Shown here: positions 1 through 8,818 of the stretch, one piece after another | Layout: each line of letters opens with the position of its first letter | Position numbering within the stretch: position 1 is the stretch's first letter | NCBI RefSeq assembly: GCF_000384075.1 | Contig: NZ_KB913025.1 | Span: forward strand, 4,596,187-4,660,186 | Length of the DNA: 64,000 bases | Source of the DNA: Methylovulum miyakonense HT12 | Lineage (GTDB): Bacteria; Pseudomonadota; Gammaproteobacteria; Methylococcales; Methylomonadaceae | Reading direction: 5' to 3' | Translations under genes and position numbers: made by a program | Notes under the pieces: generated by a model | The model's database searches: none | What the model was told of the DNA's origin: nothing | What the model saw: the letters and a program-made list of their open reading frames with translations, nothing else

Positions 1-1
1 T

Positions 2-1405
2 GAAGCCTTTAACCGCCAAGTCATTACCGAAAGTTTCAACCAAGTCATCTGCACCCAACTGGCAAAAGAACTCGACCCCTTCGGCGAAGAAAAAACCCTC
101 ATTTTCTGCGCCACCGACTTACACGCCGACATGGTCAAACGGTTATTGGATAAAGCCTTTCAAGCTATATATGAAGACGCTTACAACGAAAAGGCCGTGC
201 GTAAAATCACCGGACAAAGCGATAAAGTCAAACAACTGATCCGCCAATACAAAAACGAACGCTATCCCAATATCGCCATCACCGTCGATTTGCTGACCAC
301 AGGCATTGACGTACCCAAAATTGGCAATCTGGTATTTTTGCGCCGCATCCGCTCCCGTATCCTCTTCGAACAAATGCTCGGACGCGCCACCCGCCGTTGC
401 GATGACATCGGCAAAACCGTCTTCAAAATCTACGACCCCGTTGATATTTACGCGGCATTGCAAGAGGTCAGCACCATGAAACCCTTGGTCAAAGACCCCA
501 ACGTCACCCTGGAGCAATTGCTGCAAGAGCTGAACGACCCCAACAGCTTGACCGCACCCGGCAGCAAGGCCGACACCAGCCACGCCCACGACGTGCGCGA
601 TGCCATCAGCCAAAAAGTCATGCGGATATTGCGCAAAGCCGTCAAATCCGCCGAAAAGAAACCGCCACTCAAACAAAAGCTCGCGGAACTGGAAACGCTG
701 TGGGGCGTGGAACCCAGCAAACTGCACAAGCACCTTCACCAACTCAGCCCAGAGCAAGCGGCGGACTTTGTGCTGAACCACAGCGGCCTGCTCAAGCAAT
801 TGGGTGAAGTCAACACCTTGCTGGGTTCGGATCGTTTGCCGATCATTTACGAAGGCACGGACGAATTTAAAAGCCGTAGCCAAACTTACGGTGTCAACGA
901 AAAACCCGCCGATTATTTGGACAGCTTTAACCACTTTATCCGCAACCAGCTCAACCAATCCGTCGCCTTGGGCGTCATCGTCAACCAACCCAAAGACCTG
1001 ACCCGCGAACAACTGCGCGAAGTGCGCCTGCTATTGGACGAACACGGCTACAGCGAAGCCAAACTGCAAAGTGCCTGGCGCAACCAAACCCATCAGGAAG
1101 TCGCCGCCAGCATTGTCGGTTACATCCGCCAAGCCGCCTTGGGTGAAGCCTTATTGCCGTTTGAGCAACGTGTGAATCTAGCGATGCAGAGAATCTACAT
1201 GTTGCACGATTGGACACCCGTACAACGCAAATGGCTGGAGCGCCTCGCCAAACAACTCAGCCATGAAGTGGTTATCGACCAACACTTCGTCAACCGTGCC
1301 TTTGCCCTGGATGGCGGGGCTAAACGCCTAAATTCCTTGCTTGATGGTGATTTGGATAAGGTTTTGGACACGCTCAGTGAAAACCTTTGGCAAGCCACCG
1401 CTTAA
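2..1405 (+). CDS. hsdR: Type I restriction enzyme R subunit, C-terminal part (5' end outside window)
   Basis: The reading frame is open from base 2 to a TAA at 1403-1405, so this is the 3' part of a longer gene. HsdR is the ATP-dependent translocase and nuclease subunit of type I restriction-modification complexes. The visible piece covers the second RecA-like helicase lobe, with TLIFCATDLHAD, VDLLTTGIDVPKIGNLVF and the arginine-rich EQMLGRATRRC motif VI. A long helical C-terminal region follows, of the kind that docks HsdR on the HsdM/HsdS core. The nuclease and Walker A regions must lie upstream of the window. hsdM and hsdS follow on the same strand, after a toxin-antitoxin pair. Confidence is high for the family. 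Whether the full gene is intact cannot be judged here. Confidence 0.93.
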   Translation, partial: EAFNRQVITESFNQVICTQLAKELDPFGEEKTLIFCATDLHADMVKRLLDKAFQAIYEDAYNEKAVRKITGQSDKVKQLIRQYKNERYPNIAITVDLLTTGIDVPKIGNLVFLRRIRSRILFEQMLGRATRRCDDIGKTVFKIYDPVDIYAALQEVSTMKPLVKDPNVTLEQLLQELNDPNSLTAPGSKADTSHAHDVRDAISQKVMRILRKAVKSAEKKPPLKQKLAELETLWGVEPSKLHKHLHQLSPEQAADFVLNHSGLLKQLGEVNTLLGSDRLPIIYEGTDEFKSRSQTYGVNEKPADYLDSFNHFIRNQLNQSVALGVIVNQPKDLTREQLREVRLLLDEHGYSEAKLQSAWRNQTHQEVAASIVGYIRQAALGEALLPFEQRVNLAMQRIYMLHDWTPVQRKWLERLAKQLSHEVVIDQHFVNRAFALDGGAKRLNSLLDGDLDKVLDTLSENLWQATA

Positions 1406-1458
1406 ACCAAACCCTGTTATAATCTAGCCAGATCAACTAGCCCGCTCAAGAGGTATGT

Positions 1459-1716
1459 ATGCAAACCAAGCAATGGTCGTTGCAAGACGCAAAAAATAAA
1501 TTCAGTGCAGTAGTCGATGCCGCACGGCAAGGTAAGGCTCAGGTTATTACCCGCCGTGGCGTGCCTTCGGCGGTCGTGCTATCCATTGAAGAATTTGAAA
1601 AATTCCAACGATTTGAAGCCGCCGAAGCGCCTTCTTTTATCGACCATCTGCTCACTATGCCTAGCGATGACGGCGAGTTTGAGCGCATAGATGTCCAACT
1701 CAGGGATTTTGAATAA
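1459..1716 (+). CDS. Antitoxin of a Phd/YefM-type toxin-antitoxin pair
   Basis: This 85-residue protein opens with WSLQDAKNKFSAVVDAARQG and then VITRRGVPSAVVLSIEEFEKF, the typical N-terminal DNA-binding fold of Phd/YefM antitoxins. The acidic tail (residues 60-85) would wrap the toxin. Such antitoxins neutralise the partner toxin and repress their own promoter. The stop overlaps the start of the PIN toxin by one base (TAATG), so the two are translationally coupled. The pair sits between hsdR and hsdM, where it may stabilise the restriction locus; that role is inferred from position only. Confidence 0.9.
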   Translation: MQTKQWSLQDAKNKFSAVVDAARQGKAQVITRRGVPSAVVLSIEEFEKFQRFEAAEAPSFIDHLLTMPSDDGEFERIDVQLRDFE

Positions 1717-2129
1717 TGCCTTATCTACTGGATACCGATATTCTGTCAGCCATTCGTCGTAAACAACGTGATCAGAATCTGGAAAAATGGCTGCGTAGCA
1801 TTAATCCGGCAGATTTTTATCTGAGCGTGGTTACGATAGGCGAAGTGGAACGCGGTATCATCCAGCAACGGCGCATTAATCCAGAATTCGCTGAGGATTT
1901 GCAACGCTGGCTAGACACCATTTTACAACGGTACGAACAGCGCCTATTGCCGTTATCCGTTAGTATTGCCCGCCGTTGGGGACAGTTGAGCGGAGAACTG
2001 GGGCATAACAGCGCCGATTTAATGATTGCCGCCACGGCACTGGAACATAACCTGACCGTTGCCACCCGCAATACTCGCCATTTTGAACCCACCCAAGTCA
2101 GTCTAATTAACCCCTACCTTTATCAATAA
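1716..2129 (+). CDS. VapC-like PIN-domain toxin (putative ribonuclease)
   Basis: The 137-residue protein begins MPYLLDTDILSAIRR, with the first PIN acidic residues in LLDTD. It continues with the glutamate in VVTIGEVERGI and ends its core with NSADLMIAATALEHNLTVATRN, giving the further conserved aspartate and the TRN(T)xHF-like motif (TRNTRHFE). PIN toxins of this family are Mg-dependent ribonucleases that cleave tRNA or rRNA. All key acidic residues are present, so it looks active. It is coupled to the antitoxin upstream. hsdM starts six bases after its stop, so it may be co-transcribed with the methylase. Confidence 0.9.
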   Translation: MPYLLDTDILSAIRRKQRDQNLEKWLRSINPADFYLSVVTIGEVERGIIQQRRINPEFAEDLQRWLDTILQRYEQRLLPLSVSIARRWGQLSGELGHNSADLMIAATALEHNLTVATRNTRHFEPTQVSLINPYLYQ

Positions 2130-2135
2130 TGGATT

Positions 2136-3722
2136 ATGACCAACAACGACATCGTTCAAAAACTCTGGAATCTCTGCGACGTACTGCGTGACGATGGCAT
2201 TAACTACAGCGATTACGTCACCGAACTGGTGTTATTGCTGTTCATTAAAATGGAATACGAAAACACCGAAGCCGGATTGCTGGACAAGCACAAACTGCCC
2301 GAAGGTTGCCGCTGGCCTGACCTAAACGCCAAAAGCGGCCTGAATCTGTTGAACGAATACAAACGCATCCTCTTCATCCTCTCCACGGGTAAAGAGATAG
2401 CCAAAGACCCTAATGATGACAGCAAAACCATCGAAAAAACCGTCATCACCGACCCGCTGATTTTGGCGATTTACGCCGATGCCCAAACCCGCCTGCGTGA
2501 GCCGCGGCATTTAGAACAACTGATAAAAAGCCTGGACACCATCGACTGGTTCAGCGCCCAACGCGACGGCCTCGGCGATTTATACGAAGGCTTGCTGGAA
2601 AAAAACGCCAGCGAAACCAAATCCGGCGCAGGCCAATATTTCACCCCACGCCCCTTGATCGACAGCATCATCCGCTGCATTAAGCCGCAAGCAGGCGAAG
2701 TGATCCAAGACCCCGCCGCCGGAACAGCAGGATTTTTAATCGCCGCCGATGCCTACATCAAAGGCAATACCGACGATTACTACACGCTGCCCGATAAAGA
2801 CCGCAGCTTCCAACACACCAAAGCCTTTGTCGGCATGGAACTCGTACCAGGCACTCGCCGTTTGGCCTTGATGAATTGCCTGTTGCACGGCATGGAAGGC
2901 GACGACGAAGGCGTAGTGCATTTGGGTAATACGCTCGGTCTGCCCGGCACGCAATTGCCCAGAGCCGATGTGATACTGACCAATCCGCCGTTCGGCACAG
3001 CCAAAGGCGGCGGTCGTCCGACCCGCGATTTCACCCATTCCACCAGCAACAAACAACTGGCCTTCTTGCAACACATTTACGGCAGTTTGAAATCCGGAGG
3101 CCGCGCCGCCGTGGTGCTGCCCGATAACGTGCTGTTCGAGGCCGGAGTCGGCACTGACATCCGCCGCGATTTAATGCACAAATGCAACCTACACACCCTG
3201 CTACGCTTACCCACAGGCATTTTCTACGCCCAAGGCGTAAAAACCAACGTGCTGTTTTTCACCAAAGGCACGACAGAAAACCCCCATCAGGACGAAAACT
3301 GCACCCAAAACGTCTGGGTATATGATTTGCGCACCAACATGCCCAGTTTCGGCAAACGCACCCCGTTTACCGACCAGCATTTGCAACCATTTGAAAATTG
3401 CTACCACGCCACACCCCGCGAACAAAAACACGGGCAAATCGCCCTTGACGATGAAACCGAAACCCGCTGGCGTTGCTTCTCCCGCGACTGGATCAAAACC
3501 CAAAAAACCGATTCCTTAGATATTGCCTGGCTGAAAGACCAAGACAGCGTCGATGCCGCCAGCCTGCCCGAACCGGATGTGCTAGCCGCCGAAGCCATGA
3601 GCGAACTGACCGAAGCCCTGCGCGAACTCAACGGCCTGATGCAAGCCTTAGGCGCGGGCGATCAGGCCAAAGTACAACGGGATTTGTTAAGCGAAGCCTT
3701 GGCCTTGCAGGAAGAACAATGA
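2136..3722 (+). CDS. hsdM: Type I restriction-modification methylase (M subunit)
   Basis: The 528-residue N6-adenine DNA methyltransferase protects the host site and is needed for restriction. An HsdM N-terminal helical domain (about residues 5-150) is followed by GAGQYFTPRPLIDSII (165-180), the SAM-binding motif I DPAAGTAGF (192-200) and the catalytic NPPF (283-286). Then come AFLQHIYGSLKSGGRAAVVL and the IFYAQGVKTNVLFF strand. Length and motif order match the family. The gene ends in an ATGA overlap with the following nuclease gene, so translation of the two is coupled. Confidence 0.95.
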   Translation: MTNNDIVQKLWNLCDVLRDDGINYSDYVTELVLLLFIKMEYENTEAGLLDKHKLPEGCRWPDLNAKSGLNLLNEYKRILFILSTGKEIAKDPNDDSKTIEKTVITDPLILAIYADAQTRLREPRHLEQLIKSLDTIDWFSAQRDGLGDLYEGLLEKNASETKSGAGQYFTPRPLIDSIIRCIKPQAGEVIQDPAAGTAGFLIAADAYIKGNTDDYYTLPDKDRSFQHTKAFVGMELVPGTRRLALMNCLLHGMEGDDEGVVHLGNTLGLPGTQLPRADVILTNPPFGTAKGGGRPTRDFTHSTSNKQLAFLQHIYGSLKSGGRAAVVLPDNVLFEAGVGTDIRRDLMHKCNLHTLLRLPTGIFYAQGVKTNVLFFTKGTTENPHQDENCTQNVWVYDLRTNMPSFGKRTPFTDQHLQPFENCYHATPREQKHGQIALDDETETRWRCFSRDWIKTQKTDSLDIAWLKDQDSVDAASLPEPDVLAAEAMSELTEALRELNGLMQALGAGDQAKVQRDLLSEALALQEEQ

Positions 3723-4729
3723 ACCTGCCAAGCAACCCAGATAACGCCCACTTTCCGCCCGTCTTACAATTAATCCAACACGCCAAATCACGGGCATTAA
3801 GCACCGTCAACCAACAATTGCTGGAGCTGTATTGGCAGATTGGTGAGTATTTGAGCAACCAAGTCAGCGAACAAGGTTGGGGCAAAAGTACCATAACAGA
3901 ACTGGCAAACTGGTTAGCGGAACGCGAACCCAATCTGCGCGGTTTTTCCGCCCAAAACTTATGGCGCATGAAGCAGTTTTTTGAGACCTATCAAGGTAAT
4001 GAAAAACTCTCACCACTGGTGAGAGTTTTGTCATGGACACATAATTTATTGATACTGTCCAAATGCAAAACCGAAGAGGAGCGAGGTTTTTACCTCAAAC
4101 TAACGCTTGAACAGCGCTGGTCAAAGCGCGAACTGGAACAACAAATCAACAACGCCTTGTTTGAACGCACCCTGGCCTCGCCATTAAAAGTCTCAGCAGT
4201 GTTGAGAGAAATACACCCCGCCGCCCACCAAGTCTTTAAAGACAGCTACCTCTTCGATTTCCTGCACTTACCGGAACCCCATCTTGAGCGGGATTTACAG
4301 CAAGGCTTGGTCAGGCATTTAAAAGCATTTCTATTGGAATTAGGCCGTGACTTTTGTTTTATCGGTCAGGAATTCACCGTACAAGTCGGACAAAAAGATT
4401 TCTCGATAGACTTGCTGTTTTTCCATCGTGAATTACAAGCTTTGGTGGCGTTTGAACTAAAAATCGACGACTTTAAACCCGCCTACCTCTGTCAACTGGA
4501 ATTCTATTTGGAAGCCCTAGACCGTGACCACCGCAAAGCCCATGAAGCCGCCAGCATAGGCGTGTTGCTGTGCAAAAACCGCGATCATGACGTGGTGGAA
4601 TACGCCCTATCGCGCAGCTTGTCGCCCACCGTCATCGCCCAATACCAAACCCGTTTGCCGGATAAAGCCTTGTTGCAAGCCAAATTGGATGAGTTCTATG
4701 AATTGGCGAAAATGGAGAGTGGGCAATGA
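3719..4729 (+). CDS. DUF1016 / PDDEXK nuclease-domain protein (YhcG-like) inside the hsd operon
   Basis: I place the start at the ATG overlapping the hsdM stop (ATGA); the open frame extends further upstream inside hsdM but without family similarity. The 336-residue product begins with a DUF1016 N-terminal domain (LSTVNQQLLELYWQIGEYL, then GFSAQNLWRMKQFFETY). It ends with a PD-(D/E)xK-type nuclease domain (FIGQEFTVQVGQKDFSIDLL, then VAFELKIDDFKPAYLCQLEF); the aspartate of SIDLL and the ELK supply the catalytic set. Family members are restriction-like nucleases of unsettled role, often found beside type I systems. Both ends overlap neighbours by four bases (hsdM upstream, hsdS downstream), which implies co-translation with the methylase complex. 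Confidence 0.85.
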   Translation: MNLPSNPDNAHFPPVLQLIQHAKSRALSTVNQQLLELYWQIGEYLSNQVSEQGWGKSTITELANWLAEREPNLRGFSAQNLWRMKQFFETYQGNEKLSPLVRVLSWTHNLLILSKCKTEEERGFYLKLTLEQRWSKRELEQQINNALFERTLASPLKVSAVLREIHPAAHQVFKDSYLFDFLHLPEPHLERDLQQGLVRHLKAFLLELGRDFCFIGQEFTVQVGQKDFSIDLLFFHRELQALVAFELKIDDFKPAYLCQLEFYLEALDRDHRKAHEAASIGVLLCKNRDHDVVEYALSRSLSPTVIAQYQTRLPDKALLQAKLDEFYELAKMESGQ

Positions 4730-6186
4730 GCCAAGCTGAGAATAATGTAGGTTGGGTTAGCGATAGCGTAACCCAACAAATCCAAGACCAGGGTGCGGAA
4801 TATCGTGTTGTTGGGGTAATGTCGGGTTACGCTCCGCTAACCCGACCTACGGAACTTCCACAAGGCTGGTTGCATACTAATCTTGGAAGTGTCGTTGATT
4901 ATGGAAAAGTAGGGAAAGCTGAACCCAATAGCATCACTGACGATACTTGGGTACTGGAGCTAGAAGATATTGAAAGAGACAGCTCAAAAATATTACAACG
5001 GTTATATTTCCGTGATCGTCAATCAAAAAGCACAAAGAACAAATTCAAAAAAGGCGATGTTTTATATGGAAAACTCCGGCCTTACTTAAACAAAGTGGTT
5101 GTCGCTGATTTAGACGGCGTATGTACAACCGAAATCATCCCGTTATCCGGTGACGAAAACCTAAACAACCTCTATTTATTTTACTGGCTAAAGCATCCAG
5201 AATTTTTAGCTTACGTCAGTGAGGTTGGTTATGGTGTAAACATGCCGAGACTTGGCACGAAAGACGGTATTGCCGCGCCATTTGTCTTAGCTCCACTCGC
5301 CGAACAACAACAAATCGCCGCCAAACTGGACGAACTGCTGGCGCAGGTGGACACCCTCAAAACCCGCCTTGACACCCTCCCCAAAATCCTCAAACGCTAC
5401 CGTCAATCTGTCCTTGCCGCTGCGGTGAGCGGAAGGTTATTAGAAAATAGGTATGACGATAACGATGCCATTAAAGCAACTTCATGCTTAAAAAAGTTAG
5501 GAAAAATTACTGGTGGGAAAACGCCCAGCAAATCGAACCCTATGTTTTGGACAAACGGAAGTATTCCGTGGGTTTCACCAAAAGATATGAAAGTCTTAGA
5601 GATTGACTCTTCCGAAGATACGATTACTGAGCTTGCACTGTCAAAAGGTGGAATGAACGTTATTCCAAAAAACAGTATTTTAATGGTGACACGAAGCGGA
5701 ATTCTTGCTCATTCGTTCCCTGTTGCGATTACAAAAGTTGAAGTAACTATCAATCAAGATATAAAAGCGTTTATTCCAGACACAAAAAAAATACTCCCTA
5801 TGTTTGCTTCGATATTGATGCGGGGGCTTACTACAAGAGTTTTGCATGAATGTTCAAAGATGGGAACAACAGTATCAAGTGTGGAAACTACATTGCTCGA
5901 AAATTTGGAGTTTTCGCTACCAGCAATCGAAGAACAAACCGAAATAGTCAACCGAGTGGAACAACTTTTCACCTACGCCGACCAAATCGAGCAACGGGTC
6001 AAAGATGCCCAAGCCCGCGTCAACCAACTGACCCAAGCCATCCTAGCCAAAGCTTTTCGCGGCGAACTCACCGCCGACTGGCGCGAACATAATCCCGATC
6101 TCATCAGCGGCGAAAACAGCGCGGCAGCCTTGCTGGCAAAAATCAAAGCCGAACGCGAAAAGATAAAGCATAAGAAACTAAAGTGA
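4726..6186 (+). CDS. hsdS: Type I restriction-modification specificity subunit with a repeat-derived N-terminal insert
   Basis: HsdS recognises the bipartite DNA target and holds the M and R subunits. The 486-residue protein has two target-recognition domains. Each is followed by a conserved helical spacer: LAEQQQIAAKLDELLAQVD with LKRYRQSVLAAAVSGRL, and IEEQTEIVNRVEQLFTYAD with LTQAILAKAFRGEL. The start is the ATG that overlaps the upstream stop (ATGA). Residues of about 7-42 are translated from a GTAG-headed palindromic repeat doublet (4747-4850), so the usual N-terminal start near ELPQGWLHTNLG is displaced by about 45 residues. The frame stays open through the repeat, so the protein is probably functional. 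Confidence 0.92.
   Translation: MSQAENNVGWVSDSVTQQIQDQGAEYRVVGVMSGYAPLTRPTELPQGWLHTNLGSVVDYGKVGKAEPNSITDDTWVLELEDIERDSSKILQRLYFRDRQSKSTKNKFKKGDVLYGKLRPYLNKVVVADLDGVCTTEIIPLSGDENLNNLYLFYWLKHPEFLAYVSEVGYGVNMPRLGTKDGIAAPFVLAPLAEQQQIAAKLDELLAQVDTLKTRLDTLPKILKRYRQSVLAAAVSGRLLENRYDDNDAIKATSCLKKLGKITGGKTPSKSNPMFWTNGSIPWVSPKDMKVLEIDSSEDTITELALSKGGMNVIPKNSILMVTRSGILAHSFPVAITKVEVTINQDIKAFIPDTKKILPMFASILMRGLTTRVLHECSKMGTTVSSVETTLLENLEFSLPAIEEQTEIVNRVEQLFTYADQIEQRVKDAQARVNQLTQAILAKAFRGELTADWREHNPDLISGENSAAALLAKIKAEREKIKHKKLK
4747..4850. repeat. REP-type palindrome doublet inserted in hsdS
   Basis: Two imperfect palindromes lie head to head: GTTGGGTTA ... TAACCCAAC at 4751-4777 and GTCGGGTTA ... TAACCCGAC at 4821-4846. 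The outer ends are GTAG (4747-4750) and CTAC (4847-4850), so the whole 104-base unit is bounded by a 16-base inverted repeat, GTAGGTTGGGTTAGCG and its complement, with one mismatch. A GTAG tetranucleotide next to a hairpin is the hallmark of REP elements mobilised by RAYT (TnpA-REP) transposases; no such transposase is in this window. The repeat is translated as part of HsdS. Confidence 0.85.
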
Positions 6187-6548
6187 TTCAATTGATCTGA
6201 TTGAAATGACTCAAGTTTTCCTTAAATAGTGTTCATAAAGGGCGAAAAGATCAGCACTTTGATTTTAGCGAGACCGAAGGGGATGTCATTGCACTTATCG
6301 CCTTAAACGCTTCCTGCGTTAATGGATGGCGATCAACCAACTCGGCTGTGGCGTTTTGCTGGCTCATTATAGTGGGGCTTAACCCACACGATTACCCACA
6401 ACTCCCAAAATCAGCGATGATATGGCCTTTTCGCTAATCATATGAGCTGTGATGGAACATGCGGATGAAGAAGAGTTTAAGGATTACGTTAAAGCCCGTT
6501 GGACAAAAGGCGGGGAGAAACTGATCTAATTTTTTATTAGAAGGGAAA
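6187..6548. other. Gene-free stretch between hsdS and tRNA-Arg
   Basis: No complete gene is recognisable. A short plus-strand frame near 6451-6531 (reading EHADEEEFKDYVKARWTKGG) has the look of a protein tail but lacks a recognisable start or relatives, and may be a decayed remnant. No terminator with a clear T-run was seen after hsdS. Confidence 0.4.
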
Positions 6549-6625
6549 TGGCGCGCCCGAGTGGATTCGAACCACCGACCACAGCCTTCGGAGGGCTGTA
6601 CTCTATCCAGCTGAGCTACGGGCGC
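6549..6625 (-). tRNA. tRNA-Arg, anticodon CCG
   Basis: The minus strand folds as a complete cloverleaf. The acceptor stem is GCGCCCG / CGGGCGC, the D arm GCTCAGCTGGATAGAGT, the anticodon stem CAGCC / GGCTG with loop CTCCGAA, and the T arm GGTGG TTCGAATC CCACT-type. The CCA end is encoded. The anticodon CCG reads the arginine codon CGG. Length is 77 bases including CCA. Confidence 0.96.
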
Positions 6626-6635
6626 GTAGCCGGGC

Positions 6636-6641
6636 ATTATA
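6636..6641 (-). promoter_or_regulatory. Probable -10 box of the tRNA-Arg promoter
   Basis: A perfect TATAAT on the minus strand lies about ten bases upstream of the tRNA 5' end and is followed by a GC-rich CCCGG. This matches the spacing and stringent-type discriminator of stable RNA promoters. A -35 box is not convincing. The element sits between the end of rep and the tRNA, so the tRNA probably has its own promoter. Confidence 0.55.
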
Positions 6642-6658
6642 CCCGCTACGCGCCAAAA

Positions 6659-8665
6659 TTACGACAACATTGTCTTTAAACTCGCCAAACTCGCCTTGCC
6701 GCGTTCTTTTATCACTTCTGGCGACAGTTGTTTTTTGTTGACCCATTCCAAATCCGCTTCCGGTAACTCATTCAAAAAACGGCTGGGTTCGCATTCGCTG
6801 ATTTCGCCGTAACGCTTACGGTGGGTGCAGTAGCTGAAGGTGAGCGTGCGTTGGGCGCGGGTGATGCCGACGTAGGCCAGGCGGCGCTCTTCTTCTATCG
6901 CGCCGCTTTCGACGCTGTTTTGGTGGGGTAGGATGTTTTCTTCCATGCCGATCAAAAACACATGCGGGAACTCCAAGCCTTTGGCGGCATGTAAGGTCAT
7001 GAGGCTGACTTGGTCGCTGGCTTCTTCCTCTTGGTTGCGTTCCATAATGTCCATCAGCATGATTTTGGAGACGATTTCCGCTAACGGTTTTGCTCCGCTG
7101 TCTTTGTTGTCTTTGGCTTCGATGCGTTTTAGCCAGTCCACCAATTCAGAAACGTTTTTCATTTTGCGTTCGGCGGATTCTTTGGTTTTGCTGTTTTCGC
7201 GCAGCCATTGTTCATAGCCGAGTTGGGCTATCATTTTTTCAATCACAACAAACGTGTCACCACGCTCGATGTCCCCGGCGGTTTCCAGCACCCAATCTTT
7301 AAATTTACCCAGTCTTAACCGCGATTTTTCCGATAGCGATTGCATCAGGCCAAATTCGCTGCTGGCGGCGAACAGGCTGATGTGGCGTTCGTTGGCGTAG
7401 GCACCGAGTTTTTCCAAAGTGGTCGGGCCGATTTCGCGGCGCGGGGTGTTGATGATGCGCAAAAATGCCGCGTCGTCGTCGGGGTTGACGAACAGGCGCA
7501 GATAGCTCAACACGTCTTTGATTTCAGCGTAAGCAAAAAACGAGGTGCTGCCGCTGATGAAATAGGGAATGTTGTTTTCGCGAAAGGCTTTTTCAAACAG
7601 CCGCGATTGGTGGTTGCCCCGGTACAAGATGGCGTAGTCTTGGTAACGGCTACCCGTGCGGAATTTGTGGTGGATGATTTCCGAAACAATTTGTTGGGCT
7701 TCGGTGGCTTCGTCTTTGTGGCTGAGGACGCGCAAGGGGTCGCCGTAGCCTAACTCACTCCAAAGCTTTTTCTCGAAGGCGTGCGGGTTGTTGGCGATCA
7801 GGTGGTTGGCGACTTTTAATATGCGTCCGGTCGATCGGTAATTTTGTTCCAACTTAATGACTTGCAGGCGGGCAAAGTCTTTTTGCAGTTGCGCGAGGTT
7901 TTCCGGTTGTGCGCCGCGCCAGGCGTAGATGGATTGGTCATCATCGCCCACGACAGTAAACCGCCCTAACCTGCCCGCCAGCAATTTCACTAATTGGTAT
8001 TGGGTGACGTTGGTGTCTTGGTATTCGTCCACCAATAAATAGCGGATAAGGTTTTGCCATTTTTCCAACACGGCGGGATGGGCTTGGAACAGCAACACGG
8101 GCATCAGGATCAGGTCGTCAAAATCCACGGCGTTGTAGGCTTTCAGGCTACGGATGTAGTCGGCGTAGAGCATCGCGGACGGCAGTTGTTCGGCGTTGGC
8201 AATCGCCACGGCCTGTTCCGGCGTGACGAAGGCGTTTTTCCATTGCCCGATGTGCAGGGAATAGCGGTCGATGTGGTCAATGTCGTGATTGTTGCTGTGG
8301 TTGACCAGCGTCTTCAACAACGTTTGTTTGTCTTGCTCGTCGAACAGCGTGATAGCGGCTTTGTAACCTAGCGTAAGATGTTCCCGGCGCAGGATGTCCA
8401 AACCTAAGGAATGGAAGGTGGACACGCGCAAGCCACGGCTGGCTTGGCTGTCCAACAATTTCGAGACACGGCTTTGCATCTCCCGCGCGGCTTTGTTGGT
8501 GAACGTCACGGCGGCGATATGGCGGGCGGGCGTACCTTGTTTGACGAGGTAAGCGATTTTTTCGGTGATGACGCGCGTCTTGCCGCTACCCGCACCTGCC
8601 AACACTAATAAAGGATGGTCTATGGTTTTGACAGCGGCTTGTTGTTGGGGGTTGAGTTTGGACAT
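6659..8665 (-). CDS. rep: ATP-dependent DNA helicase Rep (UvrD/Rep superfamily 1)
   Basis: This 3'-5' helicase removes protein roadblocks ahead of replication forks. The 668-residue length matches E. coli Rep. The N-terminus [20 protein letters not shown] holds the Q motif, and [15 protein letters not shown] is Walker A. Other SF1A motifs are [13 protein letters not shown] (Ia), LVDEYQDTN (II), [15 protein letters not shown] (III), LEQNYRS (IV), [18 protein letters not shown] (V) and [14 protein letters not shown] (VI). All are intact. It is convergent with hsdS, separated from it by the tRNA, and divergent from the potassium channel gene. Confidence 0.95.
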   Translation of the reverse strand: MSKLNPQQQAAVKTIDHPLLVLAGAGSGKTRVITEKIAYLVKQGTPARHIAAVTFTNKAAREMQSRVSKLLDSQASRGLRVSTFHSLGLDILRREHLTLGYKAAITLFDEQDKQTLLKTLVNHSNNHDIDHIDRYSLHIGQWKNAFVTPEQAVAIANAEQLPSAMLYADYIRSLKAYNAVDFDDLILMPVLLFQAHPAVLEKWQNLIRYLLVDEYQDTNVTQYQLVKLLAGRLGRFTVVGDDDQSIYAWRGAQPENLAQLQKDFARLQVIKLEQNYRSTGRILKVANHLIANNPHAFEKKLWSELGYGDPLRVLSHKDEATEAQQIVSEIIHHKFRTGSRYQDYAILYRGNHQSRLFEKAFRENNIPYFISGSTSFFAYAEIKDVLSYLRLFVNPDDDAAFLRIINTPRREIGPTTLEKLGAYANERHISLFAASSEFGLMQSLSEKSRLRLGKFKDWVLETAGDIERGDTFVVIEKMIAQLGYEQWLRENSKTKESAERKMKNVSELVDWLKRIEAKDNKDSGAKPLAEIVSKIMLMDIMERNQEEEASDQVSLMTLHAAKGLEFPHVFLIGMEENILPHQNSVESGAIEEERRLAYVGITRAQRTLTFSYCTHRKRYGEISECEPSRFLNELPEADLEWVNKKQLSPEVIKERGKASLASLKTMLS

Positions 8666-8737
8666 TTGTGTGTTAAGTAATTGCTATTAAGCCTTTGAAT
8701 ACGTTATAAAGAACAATCTGTTATAAAACAGCTGAAA

Positions 8738-8758
8738 GGTACGCACAGCGTACCCTAC
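8738..8758 (-). repeat. Single GTAG-headed REP-type palindrome
   Basis: On the minus strand this reads GTAG followed by the hairpin GGTACGC TGT GCGTACC (7-base arms, 3-base loop). It lies in the divergent region between rep and the potassium channel gene. It has the same head tetranucleotide as the doublet in hsdS and the element at 58.1 kb, but a different stem sequence. Confidence 0.7.
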
Positions 8759-8818
8759 ATGAAGTCGCTCCATACCAGTTTACCTTAACTTTTCCAATAA
8801 CCTGCACGTCAACAGACT

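Noticed and set aside
143-1012. Long open frame on the minus strand (289 codons) inside hsdR
   Set aside because: It is the complementary shadow of the hsdR frame, with a biased Val/Phe/Gly composition and no protein motif.
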